64,000 bases of DNA from F1-60-MAGs104 sp964355975 (lineage in GTDB: Bacteria; Planctomycetota; Phycisphaerae; Phycisphaerales; SM1A02), in NCBI GenBank assembly GCA_964355975.1, contig CAYHFW010000001.1, forward strand, positions 1 to 64,000, written 5' to 3'. The notes beneath the pieces are model-generated. The model was not told where the DNA came from. It saw only the letters and a list, made by a program, of their open reading frames with translations, and did not search any database. Below, one piece after another: positions 9,381-17,064 of the stretch; position 1 is the first letter of the stretch, and each line of letters starts with the position of its first letter. A program made the position numbers and the translations under genes.

Positions 9381-10595
9381 TTATGGCGCAACCGCAGGCG
9401 CCCACGAGAAGTTCTTCTTCTGAGCCTGTGAACGAATCGCACCGCGCAGTGCGTCATCGAGCGTCGCTCCCGTTGCGGTCGCATTCTTCTTCGCTTCCTC
9501 GATGAGGAATGCCTCCCGCTTCGCTTGCAGCGCCTGAATCTCACCCTGAATCTTTGTTCGCTCTGCTTGCTTCGTTGCGACGAGCGCCTTCTTCTCAGCC
9601 AGGGTCTTGCCTTGCAGTTCCTTGGGCAGATCTTCGTCTTTCAACTCTTCGAGCTTGAGCGTGCCCTGCGCGCATCCGTCAACGAGGTCCCAGGAACTGT
9701 TGTCGTAGACATCGCCCCCCTTTGTTGCGCAACGCTGTGCGGCGACTCCGCCTCCAAGTCCTGCCGCGTTGCGATCTTGCTCTGTCTGGTTCGCCCATGC
9801 GGCACGGCCCTTTTCACCCGTTGGAAGATAGGTTGTGTTGATAGACGTCGAGAGTTCGCCGAGCGCCTTGTCGAAGGGCGTCGATGCGACTTGAGCGCCC
9901 GTCGATTGATCGATGCAGAGAAACTGTCCATCGGCAACCTTTGCAACATCCGCCCACGCGACTGCGATGGGATCGACTGCACTGCCGCAGTAGATGCTGT
10001 TGACGATGATTCCCTTCTCGATGCTCCCGCGGCACGCGGTTTGGTAAGTGACCTCGTGATCTTGATCGGCGCCTTCATTGCCCGCAACGAGAATGATGCG
10101 AAGCGAATCTGCAGACGCACTCCACGCGAGAGATCGCGCGGCTTTGTCGACGACACGCCCCACGAATTCGGTACCGCCGTTGGTGCGCAGCGCGAAGAGC
10201 TTCTGCGAGATGAGGTCAAGATCTTCAGTGAGATCTGAATCGACGACGACCCATCCACTCGCAGAGTCGTACGCATCACATCCAAATGTCAGCAACGCGA
10301 CGCGCAGCGATGGGGTCGGCTTCGCAAGCGCGAGGTCGTTCACGATGCTCCAGAGTCGCGCCTTGGCACTGTCGATGAGTCCTTCCATACTGCCCGAGAT
10401 GTCAAGGCAGATCGCGATATCGACCTGCGGGCGATTGTTCGCGGGTGCAACCGGGGGCGCCGAGAGATAGATGGGAGGTTGGAGAGGCGCGGGTGGCGGC
10501 GAAACGTCATCCCATGCGGCGCGAGCGCAGGCGAGGGTTGTGATGAACAGTGCAGGTGTGAGTGCGAGAAGTGAGAAGCGAGGTGTGAATTGCAT
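9381..10595 (-). CDS. Secreted von Willebrand factor A domain protein
   Basis: 404 residues. The ATG at 10595 is preceded by AAAGGAAAA and gives a signal peptide (MQFTPRFSLLALTPALFITTLACARA). After a Pro-rich stretch comes a vWA domain with an intact MIDAS start (DISGSM) and the GGTE region, so metal-dependent protein binding outside the cytoplasm is expected. The C-terminal third is charged and helical, with a long probable coiled coil (about residues 315-375) rich in Lys, Glu and Gln. It follows the VIT-vWA gene by 11 bases and precedes the response regulator by 9. Partner proteins are unknown. Confidence 0.88.
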   Translation of the reverse strand: MQFTPRFSLLALTPALFITTLACARAAWDDVSPPPAPLQPPIYLSAPPVAPANNRPQVDIAICLDISGSMEGLIDSAKARLWSIVNDLALAKPTPSLRVALLTFGCDAYDSASGWVVVDSDLTEDLDLISQKLFALRTNGGTEFVGRVVDKAARSLAWSASADSLRIILVAGNEGADQDHEVTYQTACRGSIEKGIIVNSIYCGSAVDPIAVAWADVAKVADGQFLCIDQSTGAQVASTPFDKALGELSTSINTTYLPTGEKGRAAWANQTEQDRNAAGLGGGVAAQRCATKGGDVYDNSSWDLVDGCAQGTLKLEELKDEDLPKELQGKTLAEKKALVATKQAERTKIQGEIQALQAKREAFLIEEAKKNATATGATLDDALRGAIRSQAQKKNFSWAPAVAP

Positions 10596-10606
10596 GTGTT
10601 TTCCTT

Positions 10607-12919
10607 TCAACAGCCTGGGGTCAATGGATTGTGAACGAGAATATTCTTGCCACGGTGGCGAACGAGCGTGTCTCCTGGAAGACTGAGTACGGACTGCCGC
10701 CCTTCGGCGGAGAGTTCTTGAATGAGTTGCATGTGCCGATACGAGCCGAACTCGACCGTCTCATCGACGGCGACTCCTGCCGTGTTGCGGGGTGAACTCG
10801 CGACGAGTTCGGAATCGATCCACCGCCCGTCATTATTGTAAAAGCAACGATCGGAGAGCTGCTGCACGTTCTGAATGCGCGTCTCTTTGAGAGTCTCGTC
10901 AAGAAATCGATTGTCGTACGCAAGTTGCGCCTTGCCCTTCATGTCATTGAAGTTGACCCCTTGACTGATCGCGCCTTCGCCGCTGCGCACTCTGCTGGCA
11001 CTCTCGAGGCGACCGCCGCAGCCCGCGGCGAGCGAGTTCCAGTCGCTGAGGTTCGTCCCAGCATTGGCGAAGAATGCTGTGTACTCCGTCAGCACTCCAA
11101 AGCGCGCGCTCAGGCGAACGATTTCATCGACGAGTTCCTTCACGCGTGGGTCGTGCGGCAGTGCAGGAGCACCGACGGGTTGCCCTGGGCGGTCCGCTGC
11201 GAATTGCCGTACTTCATCGACAAGTTCAGCGATCCTGCGCGTCGCCCAAAGTCGCGCGACGTACGCGTGGCGCGTCGTGGCGAGGGCAGGATCGAAGGAC
11301 ACTTTCGTATCAAGCTGCCCCGACGCTGTTCTGCCAGAAATCGAGAGAGTCGTTGGTTGCTCGCCGAGATACGCGCCGAAGACCACAAGTTGCTCGCCGT
11401 CAAAAACATCGGGGATGCGTCGCGGCGCCAAGTCGCGCACGCGCCGCGTGTCCTGCGCGCCGAACTGGTCGAGTGCAGTGAGCATGACATCGGTGAGGAT
11501 CGGTCCGCGCAACTGCCGAAAGACCTGCGCAACCTTCAGTTCAACGTTTTCACCCGGCACGATGTATGTGGTGCGCGCGCGAGTCAGATCTGAGATGCGA
11601 TCGAGCAGTGGTGCATTCACATCTGCGCCAACGCCGATGGTGAAAATGCGGCGATTGTGCGGGTTTCCCTTCTCAACAAGTTCGCGGATCGCACGCTCTG
11701 AGGTCTGCCCAACCGTCGGAAGGCCGTCGGTCAGAAAGAGCACGATGGGAATCGTTCCAGGCACATGTGGCTGCCGCAGCGCTTCAACGAGGGCGTCAGA
11801 AATATTGGTGCCGCCAGTTGGACGAAGCGCCTCGAGATATGCGCGCGCCTCGCCCACACTCTTGGCGTTCTGTTCGACGGGCTCACGCGCAAACATCGAG
11901 ACGCTGTTCGAATAGTCGATGAGGTTGAACCGTTCGCCGGCCTTGAGCCCTTCAACAACCTGCAGCGCGGCGCTCTTGGCTTGGTCAAGTTTGCCGCCTG
12001 CCATACTGCCAGAGCGATCCAAGACGATCGTCACCTCGCGCGCAATCGCCTGCGCATGCGTCTGTGGTGCAGCGACTCCGCCCAACAGCATGAAGTACCC
12101 ACCTCCATCACTCGGCGATGGATACGCCACAACGCTCGCACGCGCAGTCGCACTCGCACCGCCCGCGACGATGCTCATCAAGAATGGCCCTGGAGCGCGC
12201 TGCGCAGTCGCACTCAGCGTGAACTGTCGCGCATTGGCAGCACGCCCAGGTTCGATCTCGATGAGTTCATGACTTGGTGAGTAAACCGCGGCAATCGCTT
12301 CGGGCTGAGTCACTGAAACACTCAATGTCCACGGAGTCTCATATCGAAGCGACTCGCTGCGCGGCAAGATGTAGTCCATGCGTCCATCGATGCTGCCGAT
12401 CACTTCTTCCCACTCGATGCGAACACGTTGACGTGCACCCGCAGCGATCGGAAAGACGCTCGAACGCACAAGCGTTGCTCCTGCGAATTCGAGCAGTCCA
12501 GGATCGCGACTTGCGCGCACGATTGAGTCATAGAGTTGCCGCGCTTCGTCACGAGGAAGCACTTGTGCGACTCCCTCGCTCGCACTGTTCGTCGCACCCT
12601 CGTACGAAAAGCGCTTCACTGACGCCCCCGCAGGCACGGGAACGAGCAGGACTGCTTCCGCGATCATCGGCGATTGATTCACAATCATGAGATCGAGCAC
12701 GGTCGAAGCAACGCGATTGTCGATCGAGACTCGCGCATCAACTTGCGTCAGCGTTACCCCAGCCGAAATCCCAACCCGAGCCGGAACGATGCGGTGTTGC
12801 GGGACGACGTAGTGAGTAACGGTCGATGCAGGTTCGACAAACTGCGCGGCAGCAGGGGAGTGCACGGCGACTGCAATCAGCGTCGCGACGAGAAGTTGTT
12901 GCAGGTGGACGATCAGCAT
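10607..12919 (-). CDS. Secreted VIT and vWA domain protein
   Basis: 770 residues from the ATG at 12919, which gives a signal peptide (MLIVHLQQLLVATLIAVAVHSPAAAQ). The open frame runs on to 13180, but that part translates repeat element A and is not real. A vault/inter-alpha-trypsin (VIT) domain occupies roughly residues 40-190, followed by a vWA domain with MIDAS DRSGSM near 280, then a helical linker and a C-terminal tail. VIT-vWA proteins of this layout are common in Gram-negative and planctomycete envelopes. It heads the six-gene minus-strand run; the 600-bp repeat-rich gap lies directly upstream of its start. Confidence 0.9.
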   Translation of the reverse strand: MLIVHLQQLLVATLIAVAVHSPAAAQFVEPASTVTHYVVPQHRIVPARVGISAGVTLTQVDARVSIDNRVASTVLDLMIVNQSPMIAEAVLLVPVPAGASVKRFSYEGATNSASEGVAQVLPRDEARQLYDSIVRASRDPGLLEFAGATLVRSSVFPIAAGARQRVRIEWEEVIGSIDGRMDYILPRSESLRYETPWTLSVSVTQPEAIAAVYSPSHELIEIEPGRAANARQFTLSATAQRAPGPFLMSIVAGGASATARASVVAYPSPSDGGGYFMLLGGVAAPQTHAQAIAREVTIVLDRSGSMAGGKLDQAKSAALQVVEGLKAGERFNLIDYSNSVSMFAREPVEQNAKSVGEARAYLEALRPTGGTNISDALVEALRQPHVPGTIPIVLFLTDGLPTVGQTSERAIRELVEKGNPHNRRIFTIGVGADVNAPLLDRISDLTRARTTYIVPGENVELKVAQVFRQLRGPILTDVMLTALDQFGAQDTRRVRDLAPRRIPDVFDGEQLVVFGAYLGEQPTTLSISGRTASGQLDTKVSFDPALATTRHAYVARLWATRRIAELVDEVRQFAADRPGQPVGAPALPHDPRVKELVDEIVRLSARFGVLTEYTAFFANAGTNLSDWNSLAAGCGGRLESASRVRSGEGAISQGVNFNDMKGKAQLAYDNRFLDETLKETRIQNVQQLSDRCFYNNDGRWIDSELVASSPRNTAGVAVDETVEFGSYRHMQLIQELSAEGRQSVLSLPGDTLVRHRGKNILVHNPLTPGC

Positions 12920-13066
12920 GCGAGAAACATAGAACTCCCGCACGAACGATTCGACCACGCGTTTGTAACAGGGTTGAGGTGCAGCCACGGTCCAGGCAGC
13001 GCGATCGCTGGTATGCAAACGCGAGACAGCGGGGCGACAAGCCCCGAGACAACGAGCCAGCGCGAT

Positions 13067-13162
13067 CGCGGCGGAATCCTTCACTCGGCGCTCAAACAGC
13101 CCTCGCCGAGCTGCGCAGGCTTGCTCGGCTCGGGAACTCGCGCGAGCGAAGATTCCGCCGCG
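13067..13162 (+). repeat. Repeat element A, copy 2 (with linker and B a 189-bp composite)
   Basis: 96 bp with inverted ends CGCGGCGGAAT...ATTCCGCCGCG. It belongs to subfamily I: one extra base in the left arm (AATCCTTC) balanced by one base fewer near the right arm (CTCGCGCGAGC), and an internal perfect 7-bp stem CTCGGCG/CGCCGAG. A 42-bp linker then leads to hairpin B at 13205, the same spacing as at 35452 and 35704. Confidence 0.9.
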
Positions 13163-13204
13163 CATACGCAAGCGATGCATGCAGCAGTGGCTCGCACCAA
13201 ATCT

Positions 13205-13255
13205 CGTTCTTTGGAATGAATGACCCTCTTAATGATGCATTCTTTCCAAAGAACG
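13205..13255. repeat. Hairpin repeat B, copy 1
   Basis: 51 bp with perfect 12-base arms CGTTCTTTGGAA and TTCCAAAGAACG, extended by a further imperfect 7 bases, around a short variable loop. Near-identical copies lie at 27919, 35590 and 35842. There is no T-tract, so it is not a classic intrinsic terminator. Confidence 0.9.
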
Positions 13256-13287
13256 AACGCGAACGCGATCCACCAATCCAGTGCGAG

Positions 13288-13383
13288 CGCGCCGGAATCT
13301 TCACTCGGGGCTCAGACAGCCCTCGCCGAGCTGCGCAGACTTGCTCGACTCGGGAACTCGCCGCGAGCGAAGATTCCGCCGCG
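13288..13383 (+). repeat. Repeat element A, copy 3
   Basis: 96 bp, subfamily II (GGGGCTCAGAC core, CTCGCCGCGAGC right part). The left arm CGCGCCGGAATCTTC pairs with the right arm GAAGATTCCGCCGCG with one mismatch. It follows hairpin B by 32 bp. Confidence 0.9.
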
Positions 13384-13400
13384 GGTACGCAAACGCAATT

Positions 13401-13428
13401 CCTCCGCAGGGTCGTTGGCCTGCGGAGG
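13401..13428. other. Perfect 10-bp-stem hairpin
   Basis: Arms CCTCCGCAGG and CCTGCGGAGG around an 8-base loop, just after repeat A copy 3. No run of T follows on either strand. It may be a processing or structural site; it is not part of the A or B families. Confidence 0.6.
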
Positions 13429-13523
13429 TCACCGTTGTTGGCCCGACTCGGGAACTCGGTGTCGGTTGATCCCATGATGTCCCAAGCGCTCTCCACGCTT
13501 GAGCCGTAGCGTGTGACGCTCAC

Positions 13524-14747
13524 ATGCCGCGCGCGCCCGCTACGCCCATCACACTCTCCGCCATCGATGCGCGGCGGGTCTTCCTGAATCTGCAAGGACT
13601 CGCAACTCCGCCAGCTCGATCGAGCGCGAAAGCGGTCGGCAAACTTGTGCACGACCTGGGATATGTGCAAATCGATTCGATCAATGCACTCGAACGCGCG
13701 CACCACTTGACACTCGCGACACGGCTCGATGGATACCGCCACGAACACTTCACGCACACGCTCGAAGAGTCCCGCGTTCTCTTCGAACACTGGACCCACG
13801 ATGCATGTGCGATCCCAACGGCGTGGTATCCACATTGGAAGCACCGCTTCGCCCGCAGCGCTCTGCGCGTGAAAGCGAGCGCGTGGTGGAAGTCGCAGTT
13901 TCGCGGAGATCCAGCGCCGACGATTCGCCGGACACTCGCACGCATCAAGCGCGCGGGGGCACTTCGCGCGCGCGACCTCGACCGACCTGCCGACCATCGC
14001 AGTCAAGGATGGTGGGAGTGGCATCCCGAAAAGGCGGCGCTCGAATATCTCTGGCGTGCTGGACGCATCGCCGTCGTGCGCCGCGAGCGATTCGAAAAGG
14101 TCTACGACCTCGCAGAGCGCGTCTTTCCAGAGGCGCATGCAGTTGCGCGCACAACCGCACGCGCGCATATCGATTGGGCGTGCGGCGAGGCGATCGCCCG
14201 CATTGGCATCGCGACTCCGACGGAGATCGCGCGGTTCTTTCACGCCATCTCGCTCGCAGATGCCCGCACCTGGTGCGCACAGGCGGTCAGACGCGGCGAA
14301 CTGATCGATGCGCTCGTTGCCGATGCGAACGGAGAGTCGCCCGTGAAGTGCGTCGCGTTGCCGAATGTGAGAGAACTCGCAATCGAACCTGATCGCTCGC
14401 GAATCGTTCCACTCTGCCCGTTTGATCCGGTGTTGCGCGAGCGCGCACGCGTGGCGCGACTCTTCGGATTTGACTATCGCTTCGAAGCATTCACCCCTGC
14501 TGCAAAGCGCATCTTCGGCTACTACGTCTTGCCTCTGCTCGAAGGAGATCAACTCATTGGACGGATCGATCCAAAGTTTGATCGTGCGAGTGAGACGATG
14601 ATCGTGCGTGGACCGTGGTGGATGCCTGGGATAAAAAAAGACGCCGCGCGAACGCGGCGTCTTGAAGTCGCACTGGACCGACTCGCAGCACACATCGGCG
14701 CTGCGAAGTGGACGCTTACGGACAGGCGCCCCACGCGCCGAGCATGA
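13524..14747 (+). CDS. ycaQ: YcaQ-family winged-helix DNA glycosylase
   Basis: 407 residues of the HTH_42 / YcaQ-AlkZ superfamily, which excises bulky or cross-linked alkylated bases from DNA. Near residue 50 the segment YVQIDSI supplies the Q-hydrophobic-D catalytic motif typical of the YcaQ branch (the AlkZ branch has QxQ). The conserved surroundings LGYVQIDSINALERAHHLTLATR and the C-terminal DxRIDPKFDR are present. Predicted cytoplasmic, acting alone in DNA repair. The ATG at 13524 has no strong ribosome-binding site, so the start is moderately sure. The last 32 bases overlap the convergent protease gene, and an intrinsic terminator for that gene lies inside this gene's 3' coding part at 14633-14663. 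Confidence 0.85.
   Translation: MPRAPATPITLSAIDARRVFLNLQGLATPPARSSAKAVGKLVHDLGYVQIDSINALERAHHLTLATRLDGYRHEHFTHTLEESRVLFEHWTHDACAIPTAWYPHWKHRFARSALRVKASAWWKSQFRGDPAPTIRRTLARIKRAGALRARDLDRPADHRSQGWWEWHPEKAALEYLWRAGRIAVVRRERFEKVYDLAERVFPEAHAVARTTARAHIDWACGEAIARIGIATPTEIARFFHAISLADARTWCAQAVRRGELIDALVADANGESPVKCVALPNVRELAIEPDRSRIVPLCPFDPVLRERARVARLFGFDYRFEAFTPAAKRIFGYYVLPLLEGDQLIGRIDPKFDRASETMIVRGPWWMPGIKKDAARTRRLEVALDRLAAHIGAAKWTLTDRRPTRRA
14633..14663 (-). terminator. Intrinsic terminator of the protease gene, inside ycaQ
   Basis: Read on the minus strand, this is a 9-bp GC-rich stem (GACGCCGCG / CGCGGCGTC, loop of 4) flanked by AA and followed by seven T. It lies 53 bases beyond the protease stop codon at 14716. 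The same bases encode IKKDAARTRRLE of the YcaQ-family protein on the plus strand. Confidence 0.85.
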
Positions 14748-16956
14748 TTCCAAGATCTGCGCCATCGGTGTAGGCATCGCCGTTGACGTCAGTGACGCTG
14801 CTGCCCCATCCGCCGAGCAACATTCCCAAGTCTGCACCGTCGACAAAGAGATCGTGGTTGAGATCTGCTGGGCATTGAGCCACGGCTGCACAACTCAACG
14901 CCAGCGTTCCAGAGCCGCTCGTCGTGCCAGGGGCGCCAACGCGCACGTACCAAACGCTGCCTGCGGTGACTGCCCACGAAGCAGAACTCGTCGAACTCGC
15001 GCATCCGGTGCCATTATCAGAGCAAGCGAAGACCGTGGCGGCGCTGGTTGGGCAGGTTGTGCCAGCGTAGACCGCGATGTTGGTGTCGAACGTTGCACTG
15101 CCGCAGGTGCTCGCGGTTGCGTTGCCCGTGCACGCGGCGGTGTACTTGAACCAGACATCTTTATTGATCGCGACGCCCGCACCCTGGTTGCATGACGCGG
15201 GAAGGTTCAGCGCCGTCGTCGTCGCATAGGTTGTGTTGAACGCGTGCGAACCAGCAGCGACAACTGTCGCCGCAGAGCAATTGTCATTCGCAGGAGCGGG
15301 GGTCGCCCAACTCAGAGTCATCGAATAATCATTGCGCGTGTCGGCTGAGAGGTAGACGCGCATCAAGAGCGTCGTGCTTGGACCAGGATTCGTATACGAG
15401 AGCGTCTCATTGTTGACATTGCCATTGCGTACGAGCACCGCAGTTGTGCCGCACGCGTTGTAGAGATCGACATCGATGTCGCCGTTGGCGTGCGTGTACG
15501 TGAAGGTCCCAGTCAACGCCTGGCCCACTGGAACGCTGAGCGAGTACCAATCTTCGTCGAGGCGCTTGACGACAAGGCCTGTATAGGTTCCAGGAACCAA
15601 GACCTTGGGCGACGCGCACGCATCGTTGGGTTCCTGCGCATCGTCGCTGCCGGCAGCGAGTGGCGTCGCGAATCCGCCAGTACTGACGGCAAGATCCCAC
15701 CGTCCGTAGCCGTCATCCGAGCCTGGGCTTGAGCAAGAACTCGCGCCGCAGGTGAGAACCCCGTACATCTTGTGATCGCTATCTCGGTAGATCGCTGAAC
15801 CAGAAGATCCACCCTCAGTGATGCCATTGGTCCAAGTCTGCGAATTCCAATTGCTCGTCGGCGAGCCGCAGTTGAACGATCCAGCGTTCTTCGATCCGAA
15901 CGAAATCGCTTGCGCGGTGCCGCTGGGATGATGCAATCCCGTCGATGCTGTGCCGGTCGCTGGGTTCGCGTTTGTCCATCCTGACCAATACACGCCTGAT
16001 GGCAACGTTCCGCGTGCCATCAGCAGCGTGCAATCGCTCGTGGGATATTCGGCGGTGAGGTCTGCGCCCGAGACTGTTGTGCCGGCTGAGTTTCCTCCGG
16101 TGCATGCAGATCGATAGAAGAAGATAAACGCTGCGCTGTTCGCTTCAGCGGTCGTTCCGATGCAGTGATTCGCCGTTGAAACGTACGGAGTCTCATCGGC
16201 GGCGGTCGTCGCGATCAACTGTGATGAGCAGAGGTAGCCAGCGCCGCCACTCGTGAATGTGAGTTTCGCCGTCGCATTCGACTCATTGAGCCATGCCGCG
16301 TAGCAAGCGGGATTCAGCGAGCAGGTGCCGCCGAGTTGGTCGAACATGCCAAAGACATCGCGGTAGCCAAATGCATCGGCAGCAGACTCGAAGGGCAATC
16401 GCGCCGCGGATTGTCCAGCTGGCACAAACCACTCAATGCGTGTGCGCGCGGTTGGTCCACAGATTCCAAACGCTTCACCCGTTCCAAAGTCGCCCGTGCC
16501 AGTGAGGACGCCAGTCATCCTTTCTTCGAGATCAGGATTCACAATCGCGAGCTCCTGCCCATCTGCGAGATCAAGCCCACTCAGATGCAGTCGCGAACTC
16601 ATCGCGCCATCAAGCACGATGTCGAGTCGCCACAAACTTCCGCCTTCGACTTCGATCCACTGTCCATCAGCGAGCGTGAAGTCGAGTGCGCGTTCGATTG
16701 CGAAGCGAAAGGGTTGCGAAGTATCGACGTTCGCATCTTCTTTGAGGTATCCCTGAACATCCATCGCAGCGAGCGCAACTTGTGATGGCGGAACGAACCA
16801 CGTTCCGTATCGCTCGCTGAGCGTCGGCTCTGCGGGCTTCTCATTCGCGGGGGCGAGGAGTGGTCCGTGGCCATCAGCTTCACCCGCGGCGAGCACCGCC
16901 CCAGTGAGCGATGAGGCGAGAACGAAAGAGAAGGCTGCGAGTGTTGCTGATCTCAT
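14716..16956 (-). CDS. Secreted trypsin-like serine protease with dockerin-like tail
   Basis: 746 residues with a signal peptide (MRSATLAAFSFVLASSLTGAVLA). Residues about 190-420 form a chymotrypsin-fold protease with the triad visible as His (STANHCIG), Asp (TSDCTLL) and Ser (EGGSSGSAIY), closest in style to lysyl endopeptidase-like bacterial enzymes. After it come PPC-like beta domains (EPNDACASPKVL... and a Cys-rich copy NDNCSAATVV...). The last 50 residues are a dockerin-like pair (DLNHDLFVDGADL, DVNGDAYTDGADL), each followed by LGxWG. It should hydrolyse proteins outside the cell or at the surface. It overlaps ycaQ at its 3' end. Confidence 0.9.
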   Translation of the reverse strand: MRSATLAAFSFVLASSLTGAVLAAGEADGHGPLLAPANEKPAEPTLSERYGTWFVPPSQVALAAMDVQGYLKEDANVDTSQPFRFAIERALDFTLADGQWIEVEGGSLWRLDIVLDGAMSSRLHLSGLDLADGQELAIVNPDLEERMTGVLTGTGDFGTGEAFGICGPTARTRIEWFVPAGQSAARLPFESAADAFGYRDVFGMFDQLGGTCSLNPACYAAWLNESNATAKLTFTSGGAGYLCSSQLIATTAADETPYVSTANHCIGTTAEANSAAFIFFYRSACTGGNSAGTTVSGADLTAEYPTSDCTLLMARGTLPSGVYWSGWTNANPATGTASTGLHHPSGTAQAISFGSKNAGSFNCGSPTSNWNSQTWTNGITEGGSSGSAIYRDSDHKMYGVLTCGASSCSSPGSDDGYGRWDLAVSTGGFATPLAAGSDDAQEPNDACASPKVLVPGTYTGLVVKRLDEDWYSLSVPVGQALTGTFTYTHANGDIDVDLYNACGTTAVLVRNGNVNNETLSYTNPGPSTTLLMRVYLSADTRNDYSMTLSWATPAPANDNCSAATVVAAGSHAFNTTYATTTALNLPASCNQGAGVAINKDVWFKYTAACTGNATASTCGSATFDTNIAVYAGTTCPTSAATVFACSDNGTGCASSTSSASWAVTAGSVWYVRVGAPGTTSGSGTLALSCAAVAQCPADLNHDLFVDGADLGMLLGGWGSSVTDVNGDAYTDGADLGIMLGAWGACP

Positions 16957-17020
16957 GGGGGGCTCCGGGGATGAGTTGGGTCGGGGGTTGAGAACGGTCG
17001 ATACGACTGAAAAATACCCA

Positions 17021-17046
17021 AGATTTCTGCGCGCGCGAGAAAATCT
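17021..17046 (-). terminator. Possible weak terminator between fusion gene and protease
   Basis: On the minus strand an AGATTTTCT / AGAAATCT imperfect stem with a GC-rich loop is followed by a partly T-rich run (TTGGGTATTTTTC). It lies 19 bases after the stop of the upstream fusion gene. The stem is AT-rich and interrupted, so this is tentative. Confidence 0.35.
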
Positions 17047-17064
17047 CCGCAGAATTCGAAAAAA

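Larger units (their letters stand above)
12920..13523. other. 604-bp repeat-rich gap between divergent genes
   Basis: This stretch separates the VIT-vWA gene (minus) from the YcaQ-family gene (plus). It holds two copies of element A, one hairpin B and a separate 10-bp-stem hairpin at 13401-13428, all listed individually. A last fragment of element A (GACTCGGGAACTCG) recurs near 13445-13458. Open frames crossing it on the minus strand are translations of the repeats. No convincing gene or RNA other than the repeats is visible. Confidence 0.8.

Noticed and set aside
12920..13180. Upstream extension of the VIT-vWA frame
   Set aside because: The added residues are a translation of repeat A, whereas the ATG at 12919 starts a proper signal peptide.
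13067..13255. Integron attC site or group II intron
   Set aside because: The arms lack the RYYYAAC/GTTRRRY core sites, and there is no integrase or reverse transcriptase in the window.
13205..13255. Hairpin B as ordinary intrinsic terminator
   Set aside because: Strong stem but no T-tract on either strand, and identical sequence at unrelated loci, unlike typical terminators.
13092..14891. Long minus-strand open frame (about 599 codons) across repeats and opposite the YcaQ-family gene
   Set aside because: Its C-terminal part translates element A and the rest is the antisense of a gene with clear family motifs; no start signal or similarity.
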